Notes under the pieces: model-generated | Database searches by the model: none | Told to the model about the DNA's origin: nothing | Seen by the model: only the letters and a program-made list of their open reading frames with translations | Part shown: piece by piece, positions 1-43,400 of the stretch | Position numbering within the stretch: position 1 is the stretch's first letter | Layout: each line of letters begins with the position of its first letter | Made by a program: the position numbers and the translations under genes | Assembly: GCA_037447605.1 (NCBI GenBank) | Contig: CM074811.1 | Coordinates: 1,732,961-1,796,960 of the forward strand | Source of the DNA: Zygnema circumcarinatum | Lineage: Eukaryota; Streptophyta; Zygnematophyceae; Zygnematales; Zygnemataceae | Direction of reading: 5' to 3' | DNA length: 64,000 nt

Positions 1-3000
1 AAAAACATTTGAAAGAGGAAGCAGCTCACGATGAAGAAGTCATTTATAAGATCGAGGTGCCAGCCAACAGGTACGTCCTGCTTGGTGCGAGAAAAACCAC
101 GGATAAGCCCTTACTTGCTTAAAGCAACCTTGCCGGGGAAGTCCCTTTCGTAAGGGAGATGGTGTTTTGCCTAATTGAGGTTAGCAGTGTTTCACTCGGA
201 ATGAAGAACGAATAATTGAGATTCGTTGAGTAAACATGAAACGGTGACTGGCAGAGTTATGAATCTTCAAAGGTATGAGTGACAATCGAACCCAGTTTGA
301 TAGCAAACGAATAATAGTGAATGACCAAACTAAACAAACATTGCTTGTTTCAACGACATTCATGAGCTCGGAAGGAACCGGCGCTCGGCGCATTGGTTGG
401 GAGACTGATGTGCACCTTAGCTGCATCGTAACACTAGAGAATGGTTTATTTTTCAAGTAATTGCAAGTGATGGAGAACTGGGGCTTGGCTCAGATACGAC
501 CTGCTCTGTTTGGAAGGCCTCGCTCGTGCCTTGCGAATTTTCCTCGGGGAGGAGCAGGTCCCTGTGTTCCGCCTGGCAGACATGGAAGGGAAGGCTCCCC
601 TGTGCATCACCGTTGCCCCCGAGGTACCTTATCTGCAATGTAGATTCAGTTTGTTTTGTTCATGGTACAGAAAGATCAGGCAAATGAAAGCGTGTTAACA
701 CTGTTACTGCTTTGCCAAAAGGCCCTTTGGCCTGAGCTGCGGTACAGATAGCAGGATCTGCCAACGAAACCCAGTAGTGTTGTTGAGTGTAAAGCGGCTT
801 CTCCCCTCCTTGGTGAAGGCACTTTCCTGTAATTGTAAAGAGCACTGTGGTTGACTGTTCGGTGGAGGGGAAAAACAGACACTCTTGGTGCGGCCCTTTG
901 TCGTGTGTGCTGTCCTGCGTGGAGTGACCTTCGACCAGGCGCGCTATAGCAGCTTCATTGACCTCCAGGACCGCCTGCACCAAAACCTTTGCCGGTGCCT
1001 TGCTTTCCCTCCCTCCTTAAAGACTCACCTCACTTTGAACCTGGCCAGGGCATGAAGGCTGCTTCATGGCTGCTTCGTGCTGACACTGGGTTTCTCCCCG
1101 CTGAGTTATGAAATTTAGACCATCAAGCTGTGTTTGGCATGCATGCAGTCGGCTTGCTTGTGAACCACCTGCCATCGCTTGCTTCTATGCTTTCGGAGGA
1201 AATCATGGCTTGCTTGGATGCGGCTAACCTGCTGGGCACATTGGGGTTGATGCGATGCAGGCGGCGCTCAATAGTGGCCATTGGGACGCATGACCTGGAT
1301 ACATTGGAGGGCCCATTTACATATGAGGTCAGATTGCACTCGTGTTACTCGTCCTGTGTGTCAGGGAACACTTTGTGGTGCTCATATTGTGAAGTCAGCA
1401 GAGAGAATGTGGTTGAGAAGATGAGTCTTAACTGTCAAATAGTACAGGTACAGAGTTCCTCAATTTTCATGAAGAAGTTGATGGTCCTGGGGTTCAGTTA
1501 CGTCATGTGATATAGCCTGTGAAGTGGCTGCATGATCGAGCATGCCGCCTGGAGTTTCATGCAATCTGGCATGAACCACTAATTGGGCAAGAATTTGACT
1601 GAACTCCAGCTTGGGTTGTTTCCGGAAATGGTACTCATTCACATTGGGGAGTACATAAAATTATTTTTAGTTCTTGTCCAGTTGCTGTCAGGCTCAGTTT
1701 CCCTTGGTCCTACGAGACATGTTCCATTTCGATTGCAGTCTATGTTGAGTGGTTCATTTTTTACCATGAACAAGAACACTCTTATTCTAGGAAAAAAAAA
1801 AAAAGGTTCTACTAACGATCTCGCTCGTGGCAAGGCTTGCTCGTTAGAGAATGATGGCAGTGAAGGTTGAGGTGTGCATGATGCCATAGAGTGGAAAATG
1901 GAATGAAAGCTGGATCTGCTGTGTTTCTTGCAGGCACTGCCACCCACAGAAATCAAATTTGTTCCCCTAAAGCAGGTGTGTCTCTTTGCCTTTCAGAATG
2001 GCAAGCGTGGCTTTCTGCATGATAGTATGGAGGTTTTCATTCATTCGCTGCACTTTGAAGGCATAATTCAGTTCTAGACTAGCTTTTGCGATCAACAGCT
2101 GAGTGCAGAGTGGTATTGATTTTTTACACAGCGGGTCTACAGCAAAAGTGGATGCTTCGTCTGGGCAGCAGCTGCATGCTGGAATGCCATTCACTGTCAA
2201 TTATGCACTGCGCCTACGTGGACTATTAGAGCAGGCAAACGCTGTTGTCTCAAGTGAGTATTGATGACTTGTTTCCCGCTGGCGGACTATCTCTTGCAGA
2301 CGAAGGAGTTCACTGCTGCGGAGCTTATGGAGTTCTATAAGGTGAGCACTTTGGAAAATGAAAGGAGTGAAGCAAGGAGCCAGTTGTGGCTTGACTTGTT
2401 ATCATGAGAAGAGCAACAACTTTAAACTTTCGGTTTGGTACAACTAAGCGTGAGTGAACTGTTGGTGCTGTTGTTCTCACTTGGTTTCGCCTAAGGAGCC
2501 GTGGCAGGGGATGTGCATTGCTGGGGGGGCGGCAGTCCGATAACAAACTTAAGAAGTTTCTGCATATCATTAACGACTCCCCTGTGTTTCCGGTCCTCTA
2601 CGATGCTAAAAGGTGAGCAAGATATGCTTTGAAGGACATATCTTGGCAGCACTGCAGCTCTAGAAGTTCCTTTTTCAACCAGTACATGCTGCGAGCTTGA
2701 GGGGACGCAAAGTTCGCGGCTTAATTGCGTATTGCGTCGTGTTAGACATTCAGTTTGATGTGATTCAGGGAAGTTTTTGGTCAATCCAGTCTTTTGAATA
2801 CGAATTTAGTTCATATTGCTCAATTCGATGTCAATGCTAAAGCATAGTCTCCATGCTAGGCAACTTCAACCTGAGGTGGATTTTATCTTCCCAATTGCCT
2901 GCGATCATAGAAGAGAGCTTAACTGCAGCTTGTGGGCTGCAGTCAAAACACTTTGAGGTTTTTGTCACTCACTTTCAGTGATGAACTGGATATCGAGGTT

Positions 3001-6000
3001 TCTTGTAAATAATGCTGTAGGTGTCAAGTGTGTTTATTTCTTCCCTACGTTGATATGGTGCCCCGTCCTGCATGAGTGCATGTAAGTGCAGGAGAGTGCT
3101 ATCCCTTCCCCCCATCATCAACGGCGCTCATTCAGCCATCACTCTGCAGACTCGCAATGTGCTCATCGAATGCACAGCCGTGGACCTCACAAAGGCGCAC
3201 ACTGTGCTCAACACCATGGTGAGCATGCCATGTTATCATCTGAGCATCGACGAGGATAGTACTGGGCGATTACTGCTCTCGTCTGTTACCTTATCACGTA
3301 TTTGGTGAACTTGAACAAAGCCTGCCATTCTCGAACTTCAAAAGCTCTTCTTATTGAGATTGTTCTGATAAAGAACAACTTCTGAACTACTTAATGGTCA
3401 TTAACGCCTACTCGTCCTCCATCCTTTCCACGCTTCACCCATGGAGCTTTTTGTGTCAACCTGGTTCAGCTTGTGGCAGTTCCGCCGGCGTAACCTTCCT
3501 TTCACTTTTGTGATCTTCGTCAGTGTGCATTCAGCTCTGAGTTTATTCTTCGGACGGTTGTGCAGGTGACAATGTTCTCTGAATATTGCACTCAAAAGTT
3601 TGAGGTGGAGCCAGTCTTGGTCACGAATGCAGACCAATCAACGATGCTGACTCCGCAGCTCGCCCTGCGGCCGGTGGAAACCGATGCTGCATACATCAAC
3701 TCGCGCGTTGGAATTTCACTGTCCGCCACAGAGGTGAGATGCGCCTGCTTGGAAGGTTCAATGCTAGACTCTCCTGCTATGAAGGAACATCCGAAAGGGA
3801 TCATGACTAGGAGAAAGAGGCATCTTGACACACTGATGTGGGGCCTGGAGTCTATTTTATGGTGCAAAGGTCATCCGAGTAGTGTTACATGGTTACACAG
3901 TAGCCTTCTCTGCATATGGGCTGACAGAGCGGAATCATAAAGCCTCTAAATCTTCCAGACATAGTACAAGCCTCTGCACCGTCGCGTCTAATGAACTTCT
4001 CTACATTATTGTATCTTATCTCTGTATCCTTTGCATTTTAGTCATTTAATGCCCAACACCGCTGTTGAGTGGTGACCCCTCAATAGATGCACAAATAAGT
4101 TCTTTGAGGTAGGCACTCCCTTTATTTCTGCTTACACCACTTCCTTCTCCCCATCTCCACCACCTCCACCACCTCCACCTTTTAGCGCCAGTTGGGCCCC
4201 ACCAATCCTCCCTATTGGCGAGGCATATGCGTGCTGTAACTGCACATTAGCGCAGCCACTCTCAGCCACACAGTGACTCTGCTGCCGCTGTAAGGTTCTC
4301 TGCAGATCGTGTCCCTCATCAACAGAATGCAGCTTCCTGCGGAGCTGGTCGGCCCTGAGGAAGGCGGCTGCATACGAGTGCTCGTGCCGCCCACTCGCAG
4401 CGACATTCTCCACCCCTGCGATATCATGGAGGTATGTGGAGGACCTCCTCCTGTAGATGTGTTCCCAGCATGGGAAGGCAGCTGGAAGGCCAGAGATGAG
4501 AAAGGTTCAAGAACGCAAAGTTGGAATAGGAAGAAAAACGTGATTTGGGATAATAAAGCTTAATAAGCAGGTTGATCTCTTATCTGGTAGAGAAGATAGG
4601 AGATATGTCCATTGGCGCCCATCTGCAGGATTGAGGTTGAAGAATGAAAAGCAACAACAGCTTGGGCGAAAGCATTGAGTGAAAGCCTTGACCTTTGCCT
4701 AAAGGAATGCATTCGAGGCGCATGTTTTAGCCCTTGTCATGTTTCTCATGATCGTGGGCTCTTAGTCATACTTTGTTGAGGCGGAGGGAAATGGATGCAG
4801 GACGTAGCTATTGCTTACGGGTATAATAACATTAAGAAGACGAGGCCGAAAGCATCCACGCAGGGTCGACAACAACCGCTCAACCACTTTTCTGACCTTC
4901 TGCGTGCAGAGGTGAGCTTAAGGCCCAACGGCATTCAAAATATTATGTCTCTTGACTTCCTTTTGTGCATCCTTCGACTCCAGGTGAAGCCCAACAGGGC
5001 TCACCTCTGTATGGCAACATGGAACAAGTGACTTGTTGACGTCAGTTTATGAAGTTTGCGCTTTCTGTTGATGCTGCCAGGTGGCGCAAGCAGGCTTCAC
5101 CGAGGTTCTGACTTGGGTCCTCATCTCTTATGCGGAAAACTTTGAGATGGTGAACCGCAAGGACGAGAAGAAGACTGCAGTGGTGATTGGGAATCCGAGA
5201 TCTGCTGACTTTGAGGTGAGGCTTGCAGGCAGGCAGCGCTTATAAAATTGTGGCCGCACGTGCGATTGATACCTGACCTTTCATGAACATGGATGCCGGC
5301 AGTAGTGTGCTACTCTGTCGTAGGGACTCGAGCAGGAAATGGGGAAATGGGGTAACATTCTTTGCTGGATCAAGCCACTCTAGTCGGCCAGTTTTGCAAA
5401 AGGGAGTATTTCCTAATCTGCCTACGCCAATATGAGGCAGGATGATTTTTTAGTAGAAAATTATTGACAAAGGCGAAGCCATGTCCCGCTAAATGAAGCT
5501 GGCGATGCTGACTGCAGGTGGCTCGGACCAGTCTTCTACCAGGAATGCTAAAGACAATGGGATATAATAAGAAGGTGCAGCGCCCGGTTAAGGTAATGAA
5601 GCAAATAGCACGAACTTGTTTGAGGTTGAATAAGTTGCAAGGAAGCTGGAAAATCTGCTGTGTCTATTGGAGTTACACGATTAGACCAGCTGCTTCTTTC
5701 ACAACTAGGTAACAGATTTGCCGAGTCTGGTGGTCTGCTCTTGAGAGACCGCTTGAATGATTTTCTATATCTGTTCTTGCTCTGAGTGCGCATTGCCCCG
5801 TGATTGGCTGCAGCTGTTCGAGCTGTCCGATGTGGTCGTATTGGACCCCTCAAGTGAAGTTGGAGCTACCAATCGTCGTCATCTCATGGCTCTCTACTGT
5901 GATGATCACTCAGGCTTTGAGGTGAGCTCGCTAACCTCCTCCTCCTGTTAGCGTGCGTTGACTGACATGCGAGGGAACTGAAAGTGGACAGAATTGAACG

Positions 6001-7010
6001 AAAGGACCTTTCTCTTCTCTGTAGCAATGGTAGCTATCTCTCTGAATCTCCAGAGTTCAGTCCCTTTCTGCCTTTGAACCTAATCTCTTTTTGTTCAGGC
6101 TGCAAAACATGCAGGCTGAAATTGTGAAGTTTGCCTAAGGGATTGCACCTCATCCCCTGAACCCATTTGTAAAAATTCGCAATGTAGCTGTGGAGTTAGG
6201 GACTAGAGTTGCCCTTGAATGACCGTCGGACATTCTTGCTGTAAGAAAGGGAAAGGAGTGTTTATGTATGGAGCTGGACTGCCAAATGCAGGTAATTCAT
6301 GGATTGGTGGACCGCATCATGGAGGTAAATGGGCAACAGTTTGTGAAGGAGGGGGAGACGGATGGATACTACATCATCCCATCGGAGGTCCGTGCATCAA
6401 TCAATTTCCACAGTTTAGAGTTTTAGAGTTTGATTCCTCTGTTTCTAGGTCTCCAAGCGCAGTTATTCATCATCCTTCTTTTAGTGCGTAGGATCAGCCC
6501 TGCACAACAAAATTGAGCAGAGTTCACACAAGGTAGACTCGTTCGTTGGAATGGGTAATAGAGAAGTGTGACTGTCCCCCCTCCCTCCCCCTGCAGTTTT
6601 CCTGCCCTTCGTGTGTATGTCATTGCGGCCGGTTCGTACACAGCAACCACGGGCTCCTTTTTCAATGTTCCTTGCAGGCGCCTGAATTCTTCCGTGGGCG
6701 GCGAGCTGATGTCATCCTGAGGGGGAAATGCATTGGCACGTTCGGAGTCGTGGACCCGGAGGTATGGCCTCCCTCTGCTTGCTGCAAGGAGCCACTGAAG
6801 GGGCCATGCTCCCAAAGTGCTGTTCTTATCTTATCGCTCACATCTGGCTATAAAGCCCGATGGCCTTCACGTCTGTGACTGTGTTTGAAGGGCCAACGGC
6901 TGTACGGGTGATCTATGCAGGTGCTGGCGCGGTTCGATATTCCAGACCCTTGCAGTGCCATGGAGCTGAACATAGAACCGCTGTTACACTTGACTCCAGT
7001 CTCCCATTAA
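1..7010 (+). CDS. Phenylalanine-tRNA ligase beta subunit, cytosolic type (5' end outside window)
   Basis: Beta chain of the alpha2-beta2 enzyme that charges tRNA-Phe in the cytosol. Exons read by eye: 1-70, 494-623, 879-994, 1261-1327, 1934-1975, 2300-2341, 2536-2612, 3092-3218, 3566-3733, 4306-4431, 4801-4911, 5081-5215, 5518-5592, 5814-5921, 6292-6387, 6678-6761, 6921-7010 (TAA). All boundaries are GT-AG and phases fit, giving 553 residues; the family has about 590, so roughly 40 N-terminal residues lie upstream. Recognisable stretches are [84 protein letters not shown] and the C-terminal [16 protein letters not shown], in the order of the eukaryotic family (B3/4, B5 and synthetase-like core). 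The GAG-gt donor recurs often. No broken exon was seen, so the gene looks functional. Identification is by recalled family sequence; exon edges are inferred. Confidence 0.95.
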
Positions 7011-8409
7011 ACCATGAAGTGGGCGTCTCGCCTTCATTGATGGGCATTTCTCGTTGCTCGAGCCAAAAGTTTCTCAGGGGTCACAGCATGACGCCATACA
7101 CGCCTCATGCCTTTTTTGCCATGCTCGCCATATAAAATCTTAAAGAGTTCTTCTGAGCCGACAGTGTTCGCCAATTTGCCTAATGTTGTGAGTCTTGAGC
7201 CTACTGGCGTCCACTCTTGCCGCTCTGCAAATCTTATTCAAATCTTACCAACATGGGAGGCTTCCCTCCGTCAAACTGATGTTTCAAGCTCGTTACTCGC
7301 TGTGCAAGCAGGCAATGCTCCGCCGGTCTCCACGTGCCATTTGATGAATCTCTCACTGGAGCGCCATGCCAGTAGAACATGAAAAATAAGTTTGGATGGG
7401 CAAGAACTTCGCCATGGTTCATTAACTCAAAGCCTCATGAAGCAAATTCGTAGGCCTATTTGTTCCATGTCAAATATGATGGAACGTAGCAATCCCCGAG
7501 AGGGTCCGCTTAACACGGCAACGGCCATCGAGTCACCTGCCTCGAGTCATTGCCACCCCTACAGTCTCCATTTGATTTTTGGAAAACGAGAGGATTATTG
7601 ATGTTGTAGAGCCACCCATTGGGTCTGCCCACCGATTGTAGCGTGCATTCAAGGTTGGAATCTTGATCCTTTAGAACCGTAAGACCTGACACCTCACCTT
7701 CAATTATGAGTTTGTGACGAATATGCTTATACTCGCAGTGCCGTGAACTCAAACAGATGAGCCTTCTTACAAGATGGAAAACATCCAATTGATTCAGTGA
7801 ACGGTGAACACTGAGCTACAAAACCGGAAAGACCTTATCTGCACGAGTGAGGCACAATACCCACCAATCGACACTATCAAGCGGTCAACCCATCGGTCAA
7901 CTCGTCCTTCGAGAAACGTTTGCAGTGCAATCGACTGCAACCATCATTGCCGCATTTCTTTTTTTTTTCTCTCAAGAGTCCTTCGACAGCCATGATTCTA
8001 AAAATATCTGTTAGGTCAAAACAGGGAAGGCGAAAGAAGGGAAAAGCACTTCTGCTATTTCAAAAGAATCAAAAAATTTCGCACCCAAACATTCGCCAGA
8101 ACCTTCTCAAAAGTGGCTCCTTCCTGAGGACGGAGTTGCCCTGAAATCAATCATCGCCTGCCTGCTCGCTGTCTTCGCTCGCGTCACTGTTCGTCACACC
8201 ACAACCAGCAAAGACACCTCTTTAACAAACGTTTTTATAAAAACTCCAAAACTGGCGGCGGCTGAATAGAACCAGCAAGCAAAACCAAAACGACCCATGA
8301 AGCTGCTCTTATAAACCAGCAGTGGGGTGCGTTTTTGGCCTAATGGAGTGGCTATGATTCATGTATGCACAGGACCTCCTGCAGTCTCCAGTTGACAGAA
8401 TCTCCCCAT
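7011..8409. other. Convergent 3' flanks of PheRS-beta and GCN1
   Basis: About 1.4 kb between the stop of the PheRS-beta gene and the stop of GCN1, which face each other. It must hold both 3' UTRs and poly(A) sites. It is moderately AT-rich with a short T-run near 7969. I see no coding stretch that resembles a known protein; the open frames here are short. Confidence 0.6.
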
Positions 8410-38222
<29,813 letters not shown>

Positions 38223-40025
38223 TCACGCCAATACCGTGCTTATTCCTTTGGGCATTTTCCCCAGCATCATCTGCTTCACAGGACATTTGTCTGCAACACC
38301 GAACTAGAAAAAGACACGTGAGCGAGTACACAATAGGCCTGAGTAAAAGGACCAAAAACAAATTTACAGTTGAGACTTGATAGCAAACAATCGCCACAAC
38401 TAAATTCGAACTAATGAACGACAATAGCAACAAGTTAAGCAATCTCAAGACAGTTCACAATATCTGAACTAGAAAAGGCAATATGATGCGAACCAGCAAT
38501 CTGAAGGAGGCGAGATTTCTGCTCCTCGCTGAGTTGACCCTCCAGGTGGAGTTCAAGAACTAGACCTTCCGAAATGTGGCCGGCTGCTTCCCCCTTTCCA
38601 ATCACAGTCAGCATCAGTCTGAAAATGGAAACTTGAGCAATGACAAGGGTGTCGATCTCTACAGGCAGCAAAGCGAAGGCAAAAGGCTATCAGCTAAGCT
38701 ATAAAGATAAATGGAAACAGGAAGCTCCTAAATGAAACAGAGATGATGTTTATAACATTAAAGACAAAAAAACGAAAAGCATGGGAGCATGTCATGCAAG
38801 TTAATGAAGGGGATAAAACTTAGGACCTTGCACGCTGGAAAGAGAGACTGCAAAGAGAGACATTGAGATAGAGAGGGAGAGAGTGGGGAAACGTCCTGAT
38901 GAATTTGTTTAGAAGGGTGGATAGGGGGGGGGAAGAGGAAAAAGTGACAACTAGGAAACGTAAAAGTGATGGCAGACCCTACAAGACATACGGAAAGGAG
39001 ATCGGACAGAAGAGACGAGTTCAGGTCAGGTCAAACCACCTAACAATGATAGAAGAATTGGGAGTGCACTCACGGGTTCTATGGCTGCACTCCTTCACTT
39101 CCACTCGCACATGCGTGAGAGGCCATTCCTTCCGATCTGCATACTGTTTATCCCTTCGGACCTTTTAAGGGCCCAATCTGAAGTCTGCTGGGGTCATTAA
39201 CTGTTCAATCATCATGCTCCTTCCTTCTGAAAGATTCAAAACCATAACCATAGGTCCATTTAGTTCGACAAGGTATAAGGGCAATGCAGCACAGTTAAGT
39301 AGTACCGCCTTTTTAACAGTAACTTGCGAATAGGAGTATGCTATACAAAATGCTTGAATGGACTACGAAAGAATTATTTTTAACTATTAGCATCTTTCTA
39401 AATCCACAGAGCACTAAGCAGACTTTTGTTCTTCAAGGACTTAGCAGCTGAATATAGTTCAAAAAGGGGCAGAAAGGCGACCCACCAATCGAAGAGTCAT
39501 CGAAGTACAGAGACCGACTGCCGCAAGAGCGAGTTCTTTGGGCCTGCAAGCGCACCCAATAATACCAAACACAGCTAGGATGACAGACAAAGCAACGAGA
39601 GGTTTCAGAAAATGCTAAAAAAACATCAAAAGTTCCAAACGATGAAGGCTCGACCAGGAATCGATAACAAACTCTTCCAAACACTTCAGGTCAATGAAAC
39701 AGCTCAAAAGAAAACCTTGAATGAGTAACCTTTTCATCACAAGACCTGACCACTGATACCCAAATAAAACATACAAGAGCATGAGAAATTAGAGGCTTTT
39801 NNNNNNNNNNNNNNNNNNNNNNNNNNNNNNNNNNNNNNNNNNNNNNNNNNNNNNNNNNNNNNNNNNNNNNNNNNNNNNNNNNNNNNNNNNNNNNNNNNNN
39901 GCATCCATCCATCCATCCATCCCTCCGTCGCACATGGAAAGCCATATCTTCAAAAATCCAAAGCTCGAACTAATGACGGAACTGCGCCTTTCAAGGGGGC
40001 ATGCACAAGGGGAACGGAATGCCAT
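38223..40025 (-). CDS. OsmC-like thiol protein (N-terminal part uncertain, assembly gap inside)
   Basis: OsmC/Ohr proteins reduce organic peroxides with two cysteines. Exons seen: 39543-39486 (KELALAAVGLCTSMTLRL), 39143-39074 (YADRKEWPLTHVRVEV), about 38648-38494 (ISEGLVLELHLEGQLSEEQ, LLQIA) and 38290-38223 (DKCPVKQMM, TGA). Both family cysteines are present, in LCTSM and in DKCPV. The start of the third exon is unclear: an acceptor near 38655 keeps phase but adds residues before the conserved part, while a better-looking acceptor at 38618 does not fit the phase. The first exon may be 40025 to about 39945: the ATG at 40025 opens a Ser/Arg-rich stretch that could be an organelle transit peptide, but the exon linking it to KELAL is not visible and may lie in the N gap at 39801-39900. 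Identity of the core is fairly sure; targeting is inference. Confidence 0.78.
39801..39900. other. Assembly gap (100 N) beside a CATC repeat
   Basis: Exactly 100 N, a conventional size for a gap of unknown length. The right edge begins with (CATC)n at 39901-39922, so the assembly probably broke on this repeat. The gap lies within the OsmC-like gene. Confidence 0.95.
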
Positions 40026-40414
40026 AAAGACGATACTCGCCGTTGGATCGAAGAACGCATCCAACGGTCCTGATTTGAAGCAGGTCCGCCGCCGCCTCCC
40101 GCCGGAAAGCTCGGACTGACGCCTTCCAACGGGCAGCGACTCGTGGTTCGTGATGACGTCATGTATTTGTCACTGAAAGCCGTGTACTTGTCCGTATGTG
40201 GAGTACAATTGTACTTCCAACCGTACATACCATGCCCATGCCCATGCCCATGCCATCGCATGCCATGCCATTGCCATGCCCGTTCTCTCACTCCGGCAGT
40301 GGTAGTGCTCTTTCGCGCTACGACTAGAGGCGGGGTTTGGAGCTTCACGTTGCAAGAGCTGTCAAAGGCTGGTTGAGGGAGAAGCAGGCGTGGGAGCGAG
40401 GAGAAGGAGGAGGG
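40026..40414. promoter_or_regulatory. Shared divergent promoter region, OsmC-like / ABCF4
   Basis: About 390 bases between two start codons pointing apart. It contains the 10-base palindrome ATGACGTCAT at 40153-40162, the classical CRE/C-box core bound by bZIP factors, and a run of ATGCCC/CATGC units at 40230-40280. The promoter role is inferred from position. Confidence 0.6.
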
Positions 40415-43400
40415 ATGGTGAGGCCTAAGGAGAAGGCAAGTGCGGCGACGGGAGGGAAGAAGGAGTCCAAAAAAGTGACATCTGTCAGTCAGATATCACT
40501 GGAGGAGCCGAAGGCGAAAGCCCCCCCAAGGCAAGTAAAAGGTAAAGGCAAGACGCCGGCGAATGATTATTTGGCAGGGGTAGACTTGCCGCCCTCGGAT
40601 GATGAAGAACCGGAGGTGCTGAACTTCAGAAGTGATGAGGAGAGCGATGATGACGATGATGAGGATGAGAGAAGGGGAGGCAGAGGGAGGGGGAGCGGAG
40701 TGGTGCATGCGGTGAGTTTCCAGGTTACGGACCGGGAGCTGAGGAAAAGGGAGAAGAAGGAGCAGTTACTTGCTCAAGTTCAGGAGCAGGCGAAACAGGA
40801 AGCCTTGAAGGAGGATGATGATTCTGCTTTTTCAGTTACTCTGGGGGCGAAGTCGGCTGTTCTGGACGGAGAGGAGGGCGTGGATGATAAAGCGAAGGAC
40901 GTTAAGGTAGAAATTTTTTCGGTTTCTGCACGCGGTAAGGAACTGTTCAGGAACGCTTCTATAACTATTGTGCATGGCAGGCGCTATGGCTTGGTAGGTC
41001 CTAACGGGAAGGGCAAATCGACACTGTTAAAGCTTATGGCTAAGCGGCAGTTACCAGTTCCGAAAAACATCGACGTACTACTTGTGGAGCAAGAGGTGGT
41101 AGGAGACAGTAGATCGGCTCTCGAGGCAGTCGTCTCAGCTGACAAAGAGCTGATGGAGCTCAGAGCTGAAGAAGCGAGGCTTAGGGCTATAGCTGAGCAA
41201 GAGGGAGAGGAAGAAGTGAGTACGGTAGAGTCAACCAAGGCGGGGGCAGAGGCTGGAATAGAGGAGGACAAGGACGCGAATGAGAATGAAGACGAATTGG
41301 AGGATATGGAACATGATGATGATGACGATGTGGATGAGCGACCTGTTTCCAGAAAAGGAGCTGCAAAAAAGTTACACGGAAAAGACAAGCAGCATGTTAA
41401 GGGAAAGGGGAAGGGAATGAAGCCAAAGCATAAAGGTGGTGCTAAGGACGAAGTTGTTGAGTCTGCTCGAGGTGAGGAGGATTCCTTAACAGCTGGCGAG
41501 CAGCTTGCAGAGGTTTATGAACGTATGCGGATTATCGGTGCTGAAGCTGCGGAAGCACGAGCATCGAAGATTCTGGCGGGGTTAGGTTTCACAAAGGACA
41601 TGCAGGTACTGGGGTATCCAGGATCTCAAAATTTCTTTCCACTTGCGAAAGGAACGCCAAATCTTGACCTTTTATTGTACTAGACTCCAACAGTTTTTGA
41701 ACGGCTTGCGTGTTTTTATAATGCACAGTGGAGTATGCTATATGGCATCTGCTCGAGAGCTCTCCTTTTGTAATCAGCACTTACAATTAGACTTGTTTTG
41801 ACAGGCGATTTCACAGTCTCATGAAGCCAGTTTCATACCCTGAGAAACCCTCTTCGTGTGCAGGGCCGGGCAACAAAGTCGTTTAGCGGAGGCTGGAGAA
41901 TGCGAATTTCACTTGCTCGAGCTCTTTACGTGCAACCGACGCTCCTGTTGCTTGACGAACCCACAAACCATTTAGACCTCCGTGCAGTCATTTGGTTGGA
42001 AGAGTATCTGATGCGGTGGAAGAAGACTCTGATTGTCGTGTCGCATGATCGTGATTTTTTGAACTCTGTTTCCACGGACATCATACATCTACATGATGAA
42101 AAGCTCTTGTTCTACAAGGTCAGTTCTTCTTGTCTTTGCCCGTACAGCCCCTTATGATCATTTTGGAAAAAAATAATAAGCAGGCGCTGCGCCTTGCAAC
42201 CTCAGCAGGGCTTTGACCGACAGAAGGGAATAGACAACGTTGGTCAATGAAAGATTTAGAGATGGGCGAAAGAGAACGGAACACCTCTCCGTTATGAAGA
42301 ATTCCAAGTGTGATATTTTAGAAACTTAACGTAGTGCTGAAGGAAACCCTACTTTTTTTCCGCTCCCGCCCTCCCTTTTCTGCCTCTCTCTGTCTTTTCC
42401 TCCTTGCAATCTATTTACCCCTTAAAAAAGCATGTGGCAACTCAGTTCATGGAACACCTGAATTTTATAAAATGAACTCAACAATAATGCATGTTCACTT
42501 CCACTGTCCTGATTTAGATCTCAAGGTAGTCACTTTTTTTTTCATATGTTTATGTGACTAATGGCAAGTAACTTTGTTTGTTTTAACTTTGTTTTTGGTT
42601 CTCATCTTCTTTAGCAATTCGCATTTGCCCAGTGATCCTATCCATTCCGATTGACCATTTACAGTATGTCTCATAGCTTCAGCACCGGGCAATTCCTGAA
42701 AAGCAAGTTGTTGTGGTGTAGGCTCTGTGAGAACCTCTTACTTCCTGAGCAGGATTCAGACATTTTTAAAACATTGGTACGTTTATTTGGATCTGCAGGG
42801 CAATTTTGAGGCCTTTGAATCAATGTATGAACAGAAGCGGCGCGAGAACAATAAGAAATTCGAAACATTTGAGAAGCAGCTCAGGTTAGCCAAGCGGACT
42901 GGGAACAAAGCCACGCAGGACAAGGTAAAATTTCCTTGTTGGATCAGACCAATTTTTCTGAACTATGTCGGAGCTTGTGTTTTCAGCTCAGGCATTATCA
43001 TTTGGAGTGGATGCGGATGTGCGAATTGGTGAAGTTTGCTAAGTTCGCCTGGTATGTGAGCAGGTGAAAGACAAAGCAAAAATGGCTTCTCAGAAGGAGG
43101 CGAAGAAAGGCAGGAAAGGGGGGCAGGCAGCACAAGAAGACGAGGATGCGCCGGCTGAAGCGCCCCGGAGGTGGCGGGACTACTCTGTCGAATTCCACTT
43201 CCCGGAGCCGACAGAACTTACACCTCCCCTTCTGCAGCTCAAGGATGTAGAATTCGGATATCCAGGAAGGGAGGATTTTTCTTTGAAAAGAATCGATGTC
43301 GGTGTGGACATGGGGACGAGGGTGGCCATAGTTGGACCCAATGGGGCAGGGAAGTCAACTCTGCTAAATCTTTTAGCCGGAGATTTACAGCCCACCAAGG

